Positions 1-8,778 of a DNA stretch of 64,000 nt are shown here, in pieces. The notes under the pieces are model-generated. The model searched no databases. It was not told the DNA's origin and was given only the letters and a program-made list of their open reading frames with translations. Location of the stretch: positions 2,356,001-2,420,000 of the forward strand of contig NZ_CP047898.1 in assembly GCF_009911795.1 (NCBI RefSeq), given 5' to 3'. Both the position numbers and the translations under genes were made by a program. The stretch is from Pseudarthrobacter psychrotolerans. Its GTDB lineage: Bacteria; Actinomycetota; Actinomycetes; Actinomycetales; Micrococcaceae. How positions within the stretch are numbered: the first letter of the stretch is position 1; every line of letters begins with the position of its first letter.

Positions 1-983
1 AGGCCGCCGTCGATCCCGTCCTTGCCCCATTCGATGTCCATGGGGCGGCCGTAGTGGTTCTCGATGGCGACGGCGTGCCGGGCGAGCTGCTCGACGTCGT
101 CGTCGCTGAGGCTGAAACGGTTCCGCAGCGAGGCTTCCACCGGCACGAAGTCGATGGTGCGGCCAATCTCGCGGCTGTCCGTGTAGGTCATCTGGAGGGC
201 CTTCTCGCCCAGTCCGCGCTTGAGGATGGCGGGGCGGCCGGACTCCAGTGCGGGCTTGTACACGTAGAACTCATCGGGGTTCACGGCGCCCTGGACCACG
301 GCCTCTCCCAGCCCGTAGGAGGACGTGACAAACACGGCGTCCTGGAACCCGGACTCGGTGTCCATGGTGAACATCACGCCGGAGGCCCCGACGTCGGAGC
401 GCACCATCCGCTGGATGCCGGCGGAGAGTGCCACCTCGGCGTGTTCGAACTTGTGGTGCACGCGGTAGGCGATGGCCCGGTCGTTGTAGAGGGACGCGAA
501 CACATCCTTGATGGCGATCAGGATGTTCTCGATGCCGCGGACGTTCAGGAAGGTTTCCTGCTGCCCGGCGAAGGAGGCATCCGGGAGGTCTTCCGCCGTG
601 GCGCTGGACCGGACGGCCCAGGACAGGTCCTCGGAGCCCCCGTGCTTGTCCACCAACTGCTGGTAGGAGTTCCGGATCTGCGCCTCGAAGTCCGGCAGGA
701 AGGGCGTCTCGCGCATAAGCGTCCGGATTTCCTGGCCGGCCGCGGCGAGGGCCGTCACGTCATCGGTGTCCAGGCCAACCAGCCGGTCCACGATCTTCTT
801 GTCCAGGCCGGAGTCAGCCAGGAAGCTGCGGTAAGCGTCCGCCGTTGTGGCGAAGCCGTCCGGAACCTGCACGCCGGCGGAGGTCAGGTTCTGCACCATC
901 TCCCCGAGGGAGGCGTTCTTGCCGCCTACCCGGTCAAGGTCCTTGAGTCCGAGTTCTGAGAACCACAGGATGTCTGAAGTCAT
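1..983 (-). CDS. ppsA: Phosphoenolpyruvate synthase, N-terminal part (cut by window edge)
   Basis: The protein converts pyruvate and ATP to phosphoenolpyruvate in gluconeogenesis. Translation from the ATG at 983 gives [27 protein letters not shown] (written here in two parts: [16 protein letters not shown] then [11 protein letters not shown]), the standard start of the PEP-utilising ATP-grasp domain. The conserved stretch [20 protein letters not shown] follows near residue 115, and the sequence is still open at base 1, after about 327 residues. The family is near 800 residues, so the phosphohistidine and PEP-binding domains lie outside the window. The gene for its regulator lies 151 bp upstream on the same strand, which suggests co-transcription. 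Confidence 0.93.
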   Translation of the reverse strand, partial: MTSDILWFSELGLKDLDRVGGKNASLGEMVQNLTSAGVQVPDGFATTADAYRSFLADSGLDKKIVDRLVGLDTDDVTALAAAGQEIRTLMRETPFLPDFEAQIRNSYQQLVDKHGGSEDLSWAVRSSATAEDLPDASFAGQQETFLNVRGIENILIAIKDVFASLYNDRAIAYRVHHKFEHAEVALSAGIQRMVRSDVGASGVMFTMDTESGFQDAVFVTSSYGLGEAVVQGAVNPDEFYVYKPALESGRPAILKRGLGEKALQMTYTDSREIGRTIDFVPVEASLRNRFSLSDDDVEQLARHAVAIENHYGRPMDIEWGKDGIDGG

Positions 984-1134
984 AATTGCTGCTCCTTTGC
1001 AGATGATGGCATGCGGGGGCGCCGCCCCGCTCGCGGCTGTAGCCGGTTGGTGGGCGCGAATCCTGTCTACAGTGACAGGTCCAGAGCACCATTCCAACAT
1101 GATGTGCGCCACACCGGGATTGTGAAAATTTTCT

Positions 1135-1953
1135 CTAATGCTTAAGGTTCATGCGCTGCAGGATGGTGGCGGCCATTTCCTCCACAGATACGGTGGCTGA
1201 ATTCAGGTACGGGATCCGGTGGGAGACGTATAGCTGCTCGGCGCTGCGCAGCTCAAAGCCGCACTGCCGCAGCGACGCGTAGGGTGAGCCGCGGCGCCGT
1301 TCGGTGCGGATCTGGCTCAGCCGCAGGGGGTTGGAGGACAGCCCGAAACACTTTTCAACAAAGGGCCGCAGCGGCTTGGGCAGCCCTTCCCGTTGAAAGT
1401 CCTCGTCCACCAGCGGGAAGTTCGCGGCGAAGATGCCGTGCTGGAGCGCCAGGTACATGGTGGTAGGCGTTTTTCCGCACCGGGACGGGGCCACCAGGAT
1501 GACCTGCGCCTTTTCCAGCGCCCGCAGGCTCTGGCCGTCGTCGTGTTCCATGGCGTACTCGACGGCGGCCATCCGGGACTGGTACCTCTCGGCGTTGCCC
1601 AGACCGTGGGCCCTGCCAGGTTCACCGCTGGCCTGGGAACCGAGGGCCTGCTCCAGCTGTCCCACATGCGTCCCGATGAGATCCACGATGATCCCCCGGC
1701 ACTTTGCAATGGCCTGCCTGATGTCGCTGCTGACGGCGGTGGAAAAGACGACGGGCCGCGGGCCGGTGGCGACCAGTTTGTCGATGGTGCCCACCACGGA
1801 TCTGGCCTGTTCGACGGTGGTAATGAACGGGACCGTGATGCGGTCAAAGTTATTCGCGGGGAACTGCGTCAACAAGGTGTTGCCGAGCGTTTCCGCGGTG
1901 ATGCCGGTGCTGTCCGAAAGGAAGTAGACAGGCCGAATCGCGTCATTGGTCAT
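1135..1953 (-). CDS. ppsR: PEP synthase regulatory protein (kinase/pyrophosphorylase)
   Basis: This DUF299-family enzyme switches PEP synthase off by ADP-dependent phosphorylation and on by phosphate-dependent dephosphorylation. The start [19 protein letters not shown] and the P-loop-like [20 protein letters not shown] about two thirds along are diagnostic. The length of 272 residues is normal. I chose the ATG at 1953 because GGAGA lies eight bases before it. An in-frame ATG at 1968 would add five residues but would place the ribosome site directly against the start. It reads toward ppsA on the same strand, the usual regulator-target pairing. Confidence 0.92.
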   Translation of the reverse strand: MTNDAIRPVYFLSDSTGITAETLGNTLLTQFPANNFDRITVPFITTVEQARSVVGTIDKLVATGPRPVVFSTAVSSDIRQAIAKCRGIIVDLIGTHVGQLEQALGSQASGEPGRAHGLGNAERYQSRMAAVEYAMEHDDGQSLRALEKAQVILVAPSRCGKTPTTMYLALQHGIFAANFPLVDEDFQREGLPKPLRPFVEKCFGLSSNPLRLSQIRTERRRGSPYASLRQCGFELRSAEQLYVSHRIPYLNSATVSVEEMAATILQRMNLKH

Positions 1954-2005
1954 GAAGGCATTCTCCACCGGCGAGCCGACACGGAAAAATCACCCCGCAG
2001 AAACA

Positions 2006-2025
2006 CCCCGGCAATCTTGCCGGGG
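2006..2025. other. Inverted repeat between divergent genes
   Basis: CCCCGGCA and TGCCGGGG form a perfect 8-bp stem around the loop ATCT. It lies in the 111-bp space between the divergent ppsR and the small gene at 2065. It has no T-run, so it is more likely an operator or a leader hairpin than a terminator. Confidence 0.4.
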
Positions 2026-2064
2026 CATGCTGGGCATACGGGGACAACCAGCAGGGGGCACAGC

Positions 2065-2265
2065 ATGATCACGGACCAGGTACAGACCGCGAGAATCCAA
2101 CCCGGCGACCACATCGAGGCGTGGCACAACGGCAAGCTGTTCCACAAAGGCCGGGTGACCGACGTCGTACGTTCACTGGACCTGATCTGGATCCTGGACG
2201 CCAGGACCGGCACGCGGAGGCTGCTGGACCCGGACGCTCTGGAGATCGTCCGGGTGCGGGACTAA
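2065..2265 (+). CDS. Small protein of unknown function (66 aa)
   Basis: The reading frame from the ATG at 2065, 9 bases after AGCAGGGGG, encodes 66 residues. It is predicted to be rich in beta strands (GDHIEAWHNGKLFHKGRVTD, then LIWILDARTGTRRLLDPD) and has no signal peptide or membrane segment. It resembles the protein encoded at 19939-20193 in pattern: a Gly-hydrophobic-acidic opening, a central G(R/T)V(T/D) turn, and a GTRRLL versus GGRRML segment. It could be an SH3-like or KOW-like fold, but I do not recognise a named family. Only its codon bias and its paralogue support it as a gene. Confidence 0.6.
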   Translation: MITDQVQTARIQPGDHIEAWHNGKLFHKGRVTDVVRSLDLIWILDARTGTRRLLDPDALEIVRVRD

Positions 2266-2361
2266 CGTGGTGCCTGGTGGGCCGCCCGGCTGGGGCTGCC
2301 CACAAGGACAGACAAGAGCTGCGAGAGTTGGGCCGCGGGTTCGCACCTTTGGAGGTCGGTC

Positions 2362-3417
2362 ATGCCGCTGCGCAGCTTCTCCCGCCGCACCCGTTCGGTC
2401 CCGGATGACGCACCGCCGGACCAGCCCGCGCCCGACCAGTCACCGCCGCGCCGGCAATGGCGCCGGCGGGGACTGCGGGTCCTGGCCGCAGCGGCGCTGA
2501 CGGTGGTGGGGCTGGTGCTTCCCTCCACCGTGGCCAATCTGGTCATCGAAGGAGTTGAACGCGCAAACTCCACGGCCTATGGCGAACGGATTCAGACCGC
2601 CCACGGAACCATCAACGTCTCCCGGACCGGCGAAACCGGCCCAACGCTGGTGCTGCTCAGTGGGCTCGGCACTCCGGCGCCGGCGCTGGACTTTGCCCCG
2701 CTGATCCGGGAATTGCACGGTTACCGGATCGTGGTTGTGGAGGGGTTCGGCTATGGCTACAGCGACATGACCGCCAGGCCGCGGACCATCGAGAACATCT
2801 CCGAGGAACTTCACGAGGTGCTCGCCAAACTTGCCGTTACGGGCCCTTATGTTCTTGTGGGCCACTCGATCGCGGGCTTCACCACCCTGCACTACGCCAA
2901 CAATTATCCTGCGGAAGTCACTGCCGTCATCGGCATCGACCCCACAGTGCCTACCGCCACCACGGCCCCCGCTGAAGGTCCGGCACCTGCCGAGATGCCG
3001 CCGTCGGGCAATTTCTGGGAACGGATGCCTTCCACGATTGGCCTGGTCCGCTGGGCCGCCGCCCTCGGCCTCACGGACCCGGATGGCGACGCCGATACAA
3101 CGGCGGAAATTGATCAAATGCGCATGCTGCAGAGCTGGAACTTTGGCAACCAGGCACTCACCGACGAAACGAACCGGGTTGGGGAGAACTCCCTCAAGAT
3201 TCAGGCCCTCCGCTACCCGGACCAGCTTCCGGTGCTGCAGTTCCTCGCCCGGGAAACCATCCAGCGACGGCCCGAATGGCAGGGCATCCATGAACGCCAG
3301 CTGCTCAATGTCACGCGCCATGAGCTGGTGGTTCTTGACGGCCAGCACTACCTGCACTGGAGCCAGTCCAAGGAGATGGCGGAAAAGATTGATGCGTTCC
3401 TGGGCGGGACGCCGTGA
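2362..3417 (+). CDS. Membrane-anchored alpha/beta hydrolase
   Basis: The protein is 351 residues long. An arginine-rich cytoplasmic start is followed by one hydrophobic segment (about residues 38-60) that should anchor it or act as an uncleaved signal. The alpha/beta hydrolase domain follows, with the strand TLVLLSGLGTPAPALDF, the nucleophile elbow VLVGHSIAG (Ser near residue 170) and a histidine in VLDGQHYLHWS near residue 330. An aspartate after the sixth strand (GIDP region or LVVLD) would complete the triad. The substrate cannot be told from sequence; esterase or lipase-type chemistry outside the membrane is likely. Confidence 0.85.
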   Translation: MPLRSFSRRTRSVPDDAPPDQPAPDQSPPRRQWRRRGLRVLAAAALTVVGLVLPSTVANLVIEGVERANSTAYGERIQTAHGTINVSRTGETGPTLVLLSGLGTPAPALDFAPLIRELHGYRIVVVEGFGYGYSDMTARPRTIENISEELHEVLAKLAVTGPYVLVGHSIAGFTTLHYANNYPAEVTAVIGIDPTVPTATTAPAEGPAPAEMPPSGNFWERMPSTIGLVRWAAALGLTDPDGDADTTAEIDQMRMLQSWNFGNQALTDETNRVGENSLKIQALRYPDQLPVLQFLARETIQRRPEWQGIHERQLLNVTRHELVVLDGQHYLHWSQSKEMAEKIDAFLGGTP

Positions 3418-3469
3418 TGGGCCAGAGGTTCTGCGCTGCAGGTTGCCTTGTGGGGACCCGCCGATCGGC

Positions 3470-4660
3470 CTATGTCCACATCGAACGGGACTTGCGCCGA
3501 ATCAGGTACTCGTGAAAATTGGGCGCCGTGTATTCGTAGAGGCCCTTTTGCAGCCGGTAGACCACTCCCTGGTCCGCCAGCCTGCCCATCAGAACGTTGA
3601 CGTTGCCTTGTTTGCGGGAAGTGACGTTGTGTATGTCGGCCGTCCGCAGCGGCGGATAGTCGCAGTCGCCGGTGAGCAGGAGGAGGTCCTGCTCGGCAGG
3701 GGTTAAGGAGTCGAGCCGGGGAGAGTAGAAATCGTGGTCCAAGCGTTTGAAGATCGACTCGCGGAGACCTTTCAGCAGGTCCGCGGTCAGGACGTTCAAT
3801 GAAGTATCGACGGCATCGTCCCAGAGCTCGGCACCCCACAGCTGCACGAAGTACGGATAGCCTTCCACGTCGTCCATCACGGCACTAAGGAGGTCTTCGC
3901 TGGCCTCTTTGCCGGTGCCATCCAGTGGACGAAGGAACGCTTCACGGGTCTGATCCCGCGTCAGGCGCCCTACCTCTTCTTCGCGGAACATCCGCTCGCT
4001 ATAGGTTCGAGCCTTGAGCAGGTTCGCGATCAAGGTCGGCAGTCCGCACAGCACGAGTGCAACCGGCACCTGCTGTTCCTGGAGTGTGTTGACTGCGGCG
4101 ATGAGCAGTGACAGCGGATGCTGCCCGTCGCGGTCCTTGTCGTCCACGAGTACCTGCGCCTCGTCGAGCATCAGGACAAGGCCGGCCCTTCCGGACCTCA
4201 CCGCGATCCGAGCCGTTTCCAGGAGGTCGGCTGCAAGGTTGGATTCCTTCGAATTTGCCGAGCCCCCCAGAGACACAGTGACATCTTCAAATGCCATGGT
4301 CGCCAGCGATCGCGCACCACTGATGACGGCCTCCGTCTTCTGGCGAAAACTTTCGGTCCGTGAGACTTGGGCCTGAACGTCCAGGAGAAGATCGTGGAGC
4401 ACTCCGACGATGGCGTCTTCGCGATTGTGTCGAGGCTCTAACTGCAGCCTGCCGACGGCCCAGTTGAGCTCCCGCTTAGTCACTTCTTCGAAGTGCTTGA
4501 GCAACACGGTCTTCCCCACTCCGCGGACCCCGGTAATGCGATAGTTGGCCGGAATCTCGGGGGCACCCCTGAGTATCGCCCGCAGGATTCGTTCCTGACT
4601 TTCACGTCCCGCCAGAAAGAGAGGTGTGTTGGCCGCTCCAGGACGATATGGGTTTTTGAT
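3470..4660 (-). CDS. AAA-family ATPase with a non-standard (ATC) start
   Basis: The frame encodes an Orc1/Cdc6-like or STAND-like AAA ATPase of 396 residues if it starts at the ATC at 4660. It has Walker A GVRGVGKT (about residues 44-51), Walker B GLVLMLDEAQVL and a C-terminal winged-helix-like part. The N-terminus KNPYRPGAANTPLFLAGRES matches how this actinobacterial family normally begins (an NPYxPGA...LAGR pattern), but no ATG, GTG or TTG precedes it: the upstream in-frame stop TGA comes first. GGGGGAG lies five bases before ATC, the right place for a ribosome site. The first GTG in frame (4519) falls inside Walker A and would destroy it. Either ATC is used or the start was lost by an ATG-to-ATC change. 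Confidence 0.75.
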   Translation of the reverse strand: MKNPYRPGAANTPLFLAGRESQERILRAILRGAPEIPANYRITGVRGVGKTVLLKHFEEVTKRELNWAVGRLQLEPRHNREDAIVGVLHDLLLDVQAQVSRTESFRQKTEAVISGARSLATMAFEDVTVSLGGSANSKESNLAADLLETARIAVRSGRAGLVLMLDEAQVLVDDKDRDGQHPLSLLIAAVNTLQEQQVPVALVLCGLPTLIANLLKARTYSERMFREEEVGRLTRDQTREAFLRPLDGTGKEASEDLLSAVMDDVEGYPYFVQLWGAELWDDAVDTSLNVLTADLLKGLRESIFKRLDHDFYSPRLDSLTPAEQDLLLLTGDCDYPPLRTADIHNVTSRKQGNVNVLMGRLADQGVVYRLQKGLYEYTAPNFHEYLIRRKSRSMWT

Positions 4661-4795
4661 AGGAACTCCCCCGGCTATTCAGTACTTACAAAATGTTGTT
4701 ATTATTCATGATTCTAACAAATATCCTTTAGAAGCGAGTAGCCGGGCGGCGGCCGGGTAGCTTGTGGGCACTCTGCGTTCGGCCTAGATTTGGAC
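4661..4795. promoter_or_regulatory. AT-rich divergent intergenic region
   Basis: This 135-bp space separates the minus-strand ATPase and the plus-strand GAF-ANTAR gene. It is much richer in A and T (around 4680-4735) than its surroundings and should hold both promoters. The octamer AGCGAGTA at 4732 recurs at 5554, upstream of the second GAF-ANTAR gene, and may be a shared regulatory word. Confidence 0.4.
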
Positions 4796-5530
4796 ATGAC
4801 CAATTCGCCCGAACACGAACTGCTCCTGGAGCTGCAGGACCTGATTATCGGCACAGGCTCGGTGGCTGACTTCCTGGGCGGGTTCTCCATCATCGCCGCG
4901 GCCGCACTGAGCCGCTCCGCCGGCGCCACGGTGGAATGCGGGGTCACCCTCAAGCACGCCAGGAAAACCACAACGGTGGGCGGGAGCACTGAGCGCGCCA
5001 TCCACCTGGACCGCATTGAACAGGCCGTGGGCGAAGGGCCCTGCATCGCAGCGTTGCGGGCGGGGAACCCTGTCCTGCTGGCCGACGTCCGCACTGACCC
5101 ACGCTGGCCTGTCTACCAGGAACGCCTGATCGAAGAGGGCATCCACAGCGTCCTCGGCGTCCCCCTCGAAATCGGAGAAAACGCGGCCGCAGTCCTGAAC
5201 TTCTTCGCGCCGGCCACCGGCGTGTTCACCGAGGACACTATCAGTGAGGCGGCCAGCTTCGCCGACGTCGCCGGCAGTGCCGTCCGCCTGGCCGTCAGGG
5301 TGGGAACCGCCGAGAGCGCCGCCGACGACCTGAGCGCGGCGATGATGAGCCGCACAGCCATCAACCTGGCCTGCGGTATCATCATGGCCCAGAACCGCTG
5401 CAGCCAGGCCGAGGCGATGTCCATCCTGATGAAGGTCTCCAGCCACCGGAACCAGAAGCTCCGGGACGTGGCCGACGAGATCGTCCGGAAGGTCTCGGGC
5501 GAGGGATCCAGCACGTACTTCGACATGTAG
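4796..5530 (+). CDS. GAF and ANTAR domain protein
   Basis: This is a cytoplasmic RNA-binding antiterminator-type regulator of 244 residues. A GAF sensor domain fills roughly residues 20-165 (EGPCIAALRAGNPVLLADVRTDPRW and VLGVPLEIGENAAAVLNFF). The ANTAR domain ends it (SRTAINLACGIIMAQNRCSQ followed by helix MSILMKVSSHRNQKLRDVAD). ANTAR domains bind paired hairpins in target RNAs. I preferred the ATG at 4796 over a TTG at 4790. A second protein of the same layout follows after 101 bp, so this is a tandem pair. The ligand of the GAF domain is unknown. Confidence 0.88.
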   Translation: MTNSPEHELLLELQDLIIGTGSVADFLGGFSIIAAAALSRSAGATVECGVTLKHARKTTTVGGSTERAIHLDRIEQAVGEGPCIAALRAGNPVLLADVRTDPRWPVYQERLIEEGIHSVLGVPLEIGENAAAVLNFFAPATGVFTEDTISEAASFADVAGSAVRLAVRVGTAESAADDLSAAMMSRTAINLACGIIMAQNRCSQAEAMSILMKVSSHRNQKLRDVADEIVRKVSGEGSSTYFDM

Positions 5531-5555
5531 GCGAAACCCGCCCCGGAAGAAAAAG

Positions 5556-5572
5556 CGAGTACTCACTACTCG
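5556..5572. other. Inverted repeat upstream of second GAF-ANTAR gene
   Basis: CGAGTA and TACTCG form a perfect 6-bp inverted repeat around CTCAC, 60 bp before the next start codon. It could be an operator. The loop of five does not fit the six-base loop of known ANTAR target hairpins. Confidence 0.35.
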
Positions 5573-5631
5573 TGTACTTGCCCGGCAGAGCCTTTTAGGA
5601 TGAGGGCGTACCGACACATGAGGACTGGGGC

Positions 5632-6372
5632 ATGATGATCGATCAACTGGTGGACTGGCGCGTCTCGGGGGTCCTTCTGGATATCCGCGGGCACTCGGAA
5701 GCGGCATCGGCGTGTGCCCTTGCCCGAATCGCAACATCGGCCGTGAGCGACATCGCTGGCTCCCCCGTGGAGGCTACAGTGACCCTCGTGCGGCCGGATA
5801 GTACGCCCTTCACGGCGGCAACCACCGACGGCGCCCGCGACCTTTCACGCTGGGACCAGTTCGCCGGTCGGGGTCCCACCTCGCGGGCTCTGGACGGCCG
5901 CCTGACCATCATCCTGAACGATCACTGCCTGGACACCCGCTGGGAGGAATACCCGGCCAGCCTCAGGACCGCCGGGTTCCGGTCAGCCGTCGGCGTGCCG
6001 TTGCAGCTGGAGCGCGGCTACCGCGCAGCACTGACGTTGTATTCGGCCGAGACGAACGTGTTCTCCTCGGTTGTCGCCTCCCAGACACTGGCCTTCTCCG
6101 GCGTGGCGGCCAGGAGCCTGGTCCTGGCACTGCAGGTCCGGGCGGGTCTGGCCCAGTCCGCGGACCTCCGCGCAGCCATCGCCAGCCGCACTGCGATCAA
6201 CACCGCCTGCGGCGTGCTCATGGGCCAGAACAAGTGCTCCTACGAGGCAGCGTTCCAGATGCTTAGGCTCGCATCGAGCCATGGGAACCTGACCATCCGC
6301 GACGTCGCCGAAGGGATGCTGAGCACCCTGCCCGGCGGGGTACCGGCCACACACTTCCAGCAGCGCGCCTAA
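5632..6372 (+). CDS. GAF and ANTAR domain protein (second of a tandem pair)
   Basis: The 246-residue protein has the same layout as its upstream neighbour. The GAF region has diverged (FAGRGPTSRALDGRLTIILND and SAVGVPLQLERGYRAALTLY), while the ANTAR region is well kept (SRTAINTACGVLMGQNKCS, ASSHGNLTIRDVAEGML). Duplication followed by change of the sensing domain is the simplest reading. The ATG at 5632 follows GGACTGGGGC. An ATG three bases later at 5635 is an equally possible start. Confidence 0.87.
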   Translation: MMIDQLVDWRVSGVLLDIRGHSEAASACALARIATSAVSDIAGSPVEATVTLVRPDSTPFTAATTDGARDLSRWDQFAGRGPTSRALDGRLTIILNDHCLDTRWEEYPASLRTAGFRSAVGVPLQLERGYRAALTLYSAETNVFSSVVASQTLAFSGVAARSLVLALQVRAGLAQSADLRAAIASRTAINTACGVLMGQNKCSYEAAFQMLRLASSHGNLTIRDVAEGMLSTLPGGVPATHFQQRA

Positions 6373-6472
6373 GCCGGCTCCCGCCGTCGGGCATTAGCTT
6401 GCCCGCGAACGGGCGCGCCCCACTCCCCCGAATGTAGATAGCAACCATCCCGGGCACCTCACAACCCGTCTC

Positions 6473-6670
6473 AGCAAGCTATTCAGCACCCGGGCCGCGC
6501 GGCTCGGAACCCTCCACGAACTCACCAAACTCGCACCAGTGGCCATCATCGCCGAAACCCTCGGCTACTCGCCCACAACAATCGAACGCCACGCCACCGA
6601 TTCGGCCGCCGCCTACGCCCAATACGCCGCAGCGGCTAGAAATGCGCGGCCGGTAACGCGACGCGAATAG
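6473..6670 (+). pseudogene. C-terminal remnant of a recombinase/integrase-associated protein
   Basis: The open stretch encodes about 65 residues with no start codon, including LTKLAPVAIIAETLGYSPTT and HATDSAAAYAQYAAA, then stops at 6668. The pattern of an alanine/proline-rich segment, an A-x-x-LG-x-S-P-x-T turn and a final Y-x-x-YA motif is common at the ends of actinobacterial tyrosine-recombinase-like proteins linked to mobile DNA. The rest is missing. It marks the left border of the accessory region and suggests an old integration site. Family assignment is from memory of the pattern only. Confidence 0.5.
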
Positions 6671-7132
6671 ATCGGCTTCCTGAGACAGCCACCAAATGAA
6701 CCCGCCTCGACGTTTGTCAGGGACCCTTATGACGTTACGCCGGGCCAAAGATCGACTCTTACGTGCTCGGGCGATAAATCGCTAGGATCTTCGACACTGA
6801 TCAGAAACTGTGTCATCCCTTTGTGAGCAGGAACAACAACATTCATATCGGCATCTCCTACCGAGAGTGTCCCCTCTGGAGTCGACAGGATACCCCGCCG
6901 ACTGCCTGGTTGCCGTCGTCCGGCGTCACCTCGTCTTGATGCAGGGATATCGACACTGTGGCCTCTGTGTTAGCTGCAACTTTAAACTGACCAGAGACGG
7001 CAATTTGGATTGACCGTTCGCGGCAGTGGTTTTGACCAGTGGCTGCAAGTACTTTTGACCAGTTCTTGGCCGTGTGTGTGGCCGGGGCTTTGCTGGGATT
7101 CCCTTGTCCGTCCCCCGTGTCATTACGGGGAG

Positions 7133-7205
7133 AGCCCCTTCCTTCCGCGGTGAAATAGCGATGCCAATCGTTTTTATTTCACCCATCGTGGGGAAGGAAG
7201 GGGCT
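7133..7205 (+). promoter_or_regulatory. Long hairpin that hides the istA ribosome site
   Basis: AGCCCCTTCCTTCC (7133-7146) pairs perfectly with GGAAGGAAGGGGCT (7192-7205), and inside it GGTGAAATA (7149-7157) pairs with TATTTCACC (7175-7183). The right outer arm is the only ribosome-binding sequence of istA, whose GTG starts at 7210. Transcripts entering from outside the element would fold and block translation, as known for IS10 and IS50; transcripts starting inside the hairpin would not. Confidence 0.6.
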
Positions 7206-7209
7206 TGAT

Positions 7210-8778
7210 GTGAAGTCTCCAGGAGAGTTCATGGAAATTTTAGCTGCTTATGATTTGACCCGTTCGTACCGGGATGCCGCGAAGATCTGCGGCGTTTCGC
7301 ACAACACTGTCCGTTCGTATGTGAAGGCCCGGCAGGAAGGCGTCCAAGCGCCGGTCGCCCGCCAGCGGGGACGGATCACTGACCCGTTCCTGCCGCAGAT
7401 GAAGTCGCTGGTCGAGCAGTCCCGCGGGAAGATCCGCGGGGACGTTGTGCACGGAAAACTCGTTGATCTGGGCTATCCCGGATCGATCCGCACGACCCGC
7501 TACGTGCTGGCCGGGCTGAAGTCGAAATACCGGGCCCAAAACACCCGTGTTCACCGGCCCTGGACTGTGGAGCCAGGCCTGTGGCTCCAATGGGACTACG
7601 GAGACGGGCCCGTCGTTGACGGCGCCAAAACGGTGTTGTTCGTGGCCTGGCTGGCGTATTCACGCTTCCGGATCGTGATCCCTTTGCGGGATAAGACCAT
7701 GCCGAGCGTCTTCGCCGCCCTCGACCGCTCCTTCCGGCTCATCGGCGGGGTCCCGACGTACATTTTGACCGACAACGAGAAGACCGTCACGGTCGAGCAC
7801 GTTGCCGGGGTGCCGGTCCGTAACCCGCAGATCGTCGCGTTCGCCCGGCACTACTCCACCGCCGTGCACACCTGCATGCCGGCGGACCCGGCCTCGAAGG
7901 GCGGGGTGGAGAACGCGGTCAAGATCGCCAAAGCCGACATCGTGCCCAAAGACACGAACCTGCGCCCGGACTACGCCTCCTTCGCCGAGCTGGAAGCGGC
8001 GTGCGAGGCGTTTATGGAGGATGTGAATTCCAAGGTCCACCGGGCCACCCTGGAGATCCCCCAGGACATGCTGAGACTGATCGAGCAGCCCAAGCTGCAC
8101 CCGGTCCCTGCAGTGCCGGTGACGGCCAGTTTCGGGCAGGTCCGGCAGGTCCCGCCGAACACTCCCATGGTCACCTACGAGCACGCCCGCTACTCCGTCC
8201 CGCACACCCTGATGGGGCAAAGGCTCTGGGTGCGCGGCACCGACACCGAGGTCATCATCGTCCATGTCGGCGAGGCCGGGCCGGTGGAAGTCGCACGCCA
8301 TCCACTCACCCGTCCCGGCGTGCCGGCGATCATTGACGCCCACTTCCCGCCCGCCAATGCCGGGGCCCTGGAACGGGTGATCCGCCCCACGAACACCGCC
8401 GAAGAGGAGTTCCTGGCACTCGGCGCCGGGGCAGCGCTCTGGCTCAAAGAAGCCGCCGCAGCCGGGACGAACAAGATCCGCCACAAGATGGAACGCGCCG
8501 CCACCATGGCCAAGGTCATGGGCGCCGACGTCGTTGACCAGGGTCTCGGCGCCGCCGCCGTGCACCACCGCTTCAGCCACGAGGACCTGGTCTCCATCAT
8601 CACCAACACCGCCACCGGCCAGCCGCAAAGAACCATCAGCACTACCCGGCACGCCGTCACCGACCAAGGCCAGTGGCTGAGCCAGGGCACCAGCGCATGG
8701 GCCAACTTCGGTACCACCAACACCCCTACCACCAGCGATGCCAGCGACGTTGCCGATCTTGAAGGAGCCACCGAATGA
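7210..8778 (+). CDS. istA: IS21-family transposase IstA
   Basis: The 522-residue protein has an N-terminal helix-turn-helix (LTRSYRDAAKICGVSHNTVR) that binds the element ends. The DDE integrase core has its first Asp in LQWDYGDGPVV, its second in YILTDNEKTV and its Glu in ASKGGVENAVKIAK. Length and order are normal for the family. The GTG start at 7210 follows GGAAGGAAGGGG. Its stop overlaps the start of istB by four bases, which points to translational coupling. Confidence 0.95.
   Translation: MKSPGEFMEILAAYDLTRSYRDAAKICGVSHNTVRSYVKARQEGVQAPVARQRGRITDPFLPQMKSLVEQSRGKIRGDVVHGKLVDLGYPGSIRTTRYVLAGLKSKYRAQNTRVHRPWTVEPGLWLQWDYGDGPVVDGAKTVLFVAWLAYSRFRIVIPLRDKTMPSVFAALDRSFRLIGGVPTYILTDNEKTVTVEHVAGVPVRNPQIVAFARHYSTAVHTCMPADPASKGGVENAVKIAKADIVPKDTNLRPDYASFAELEAACEAFMEDVNSKVHRATLEIPQDMLRLIEQPKLHPVPAVPVTASFGQVRQVPPNTPMVTYEHARYSVPHTLMGQRLWVRGTDTEVIIVHVGEAGPVEVARHPLTRPGVPAIIDAHFPPANAGALERVIRPTNTAEEEFLALGAGAALWLKEAAAAGTNKIRHKMERAATMAKVMGADVVDQGLGAAAVHHRFSHEDLVSIITNTATGQPQRTISTTRHAVTDQGQWLSQGTSAWANFGTTNTPTTSDASDVADLEGATE

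Noticed and set aside
5556..5572. ANTAR target hairpin before the second GAF-ANTAR gene.
   Set aside because: Known targets are paired hairpins with six-base loops; this is a single repeat with a five-base centre.
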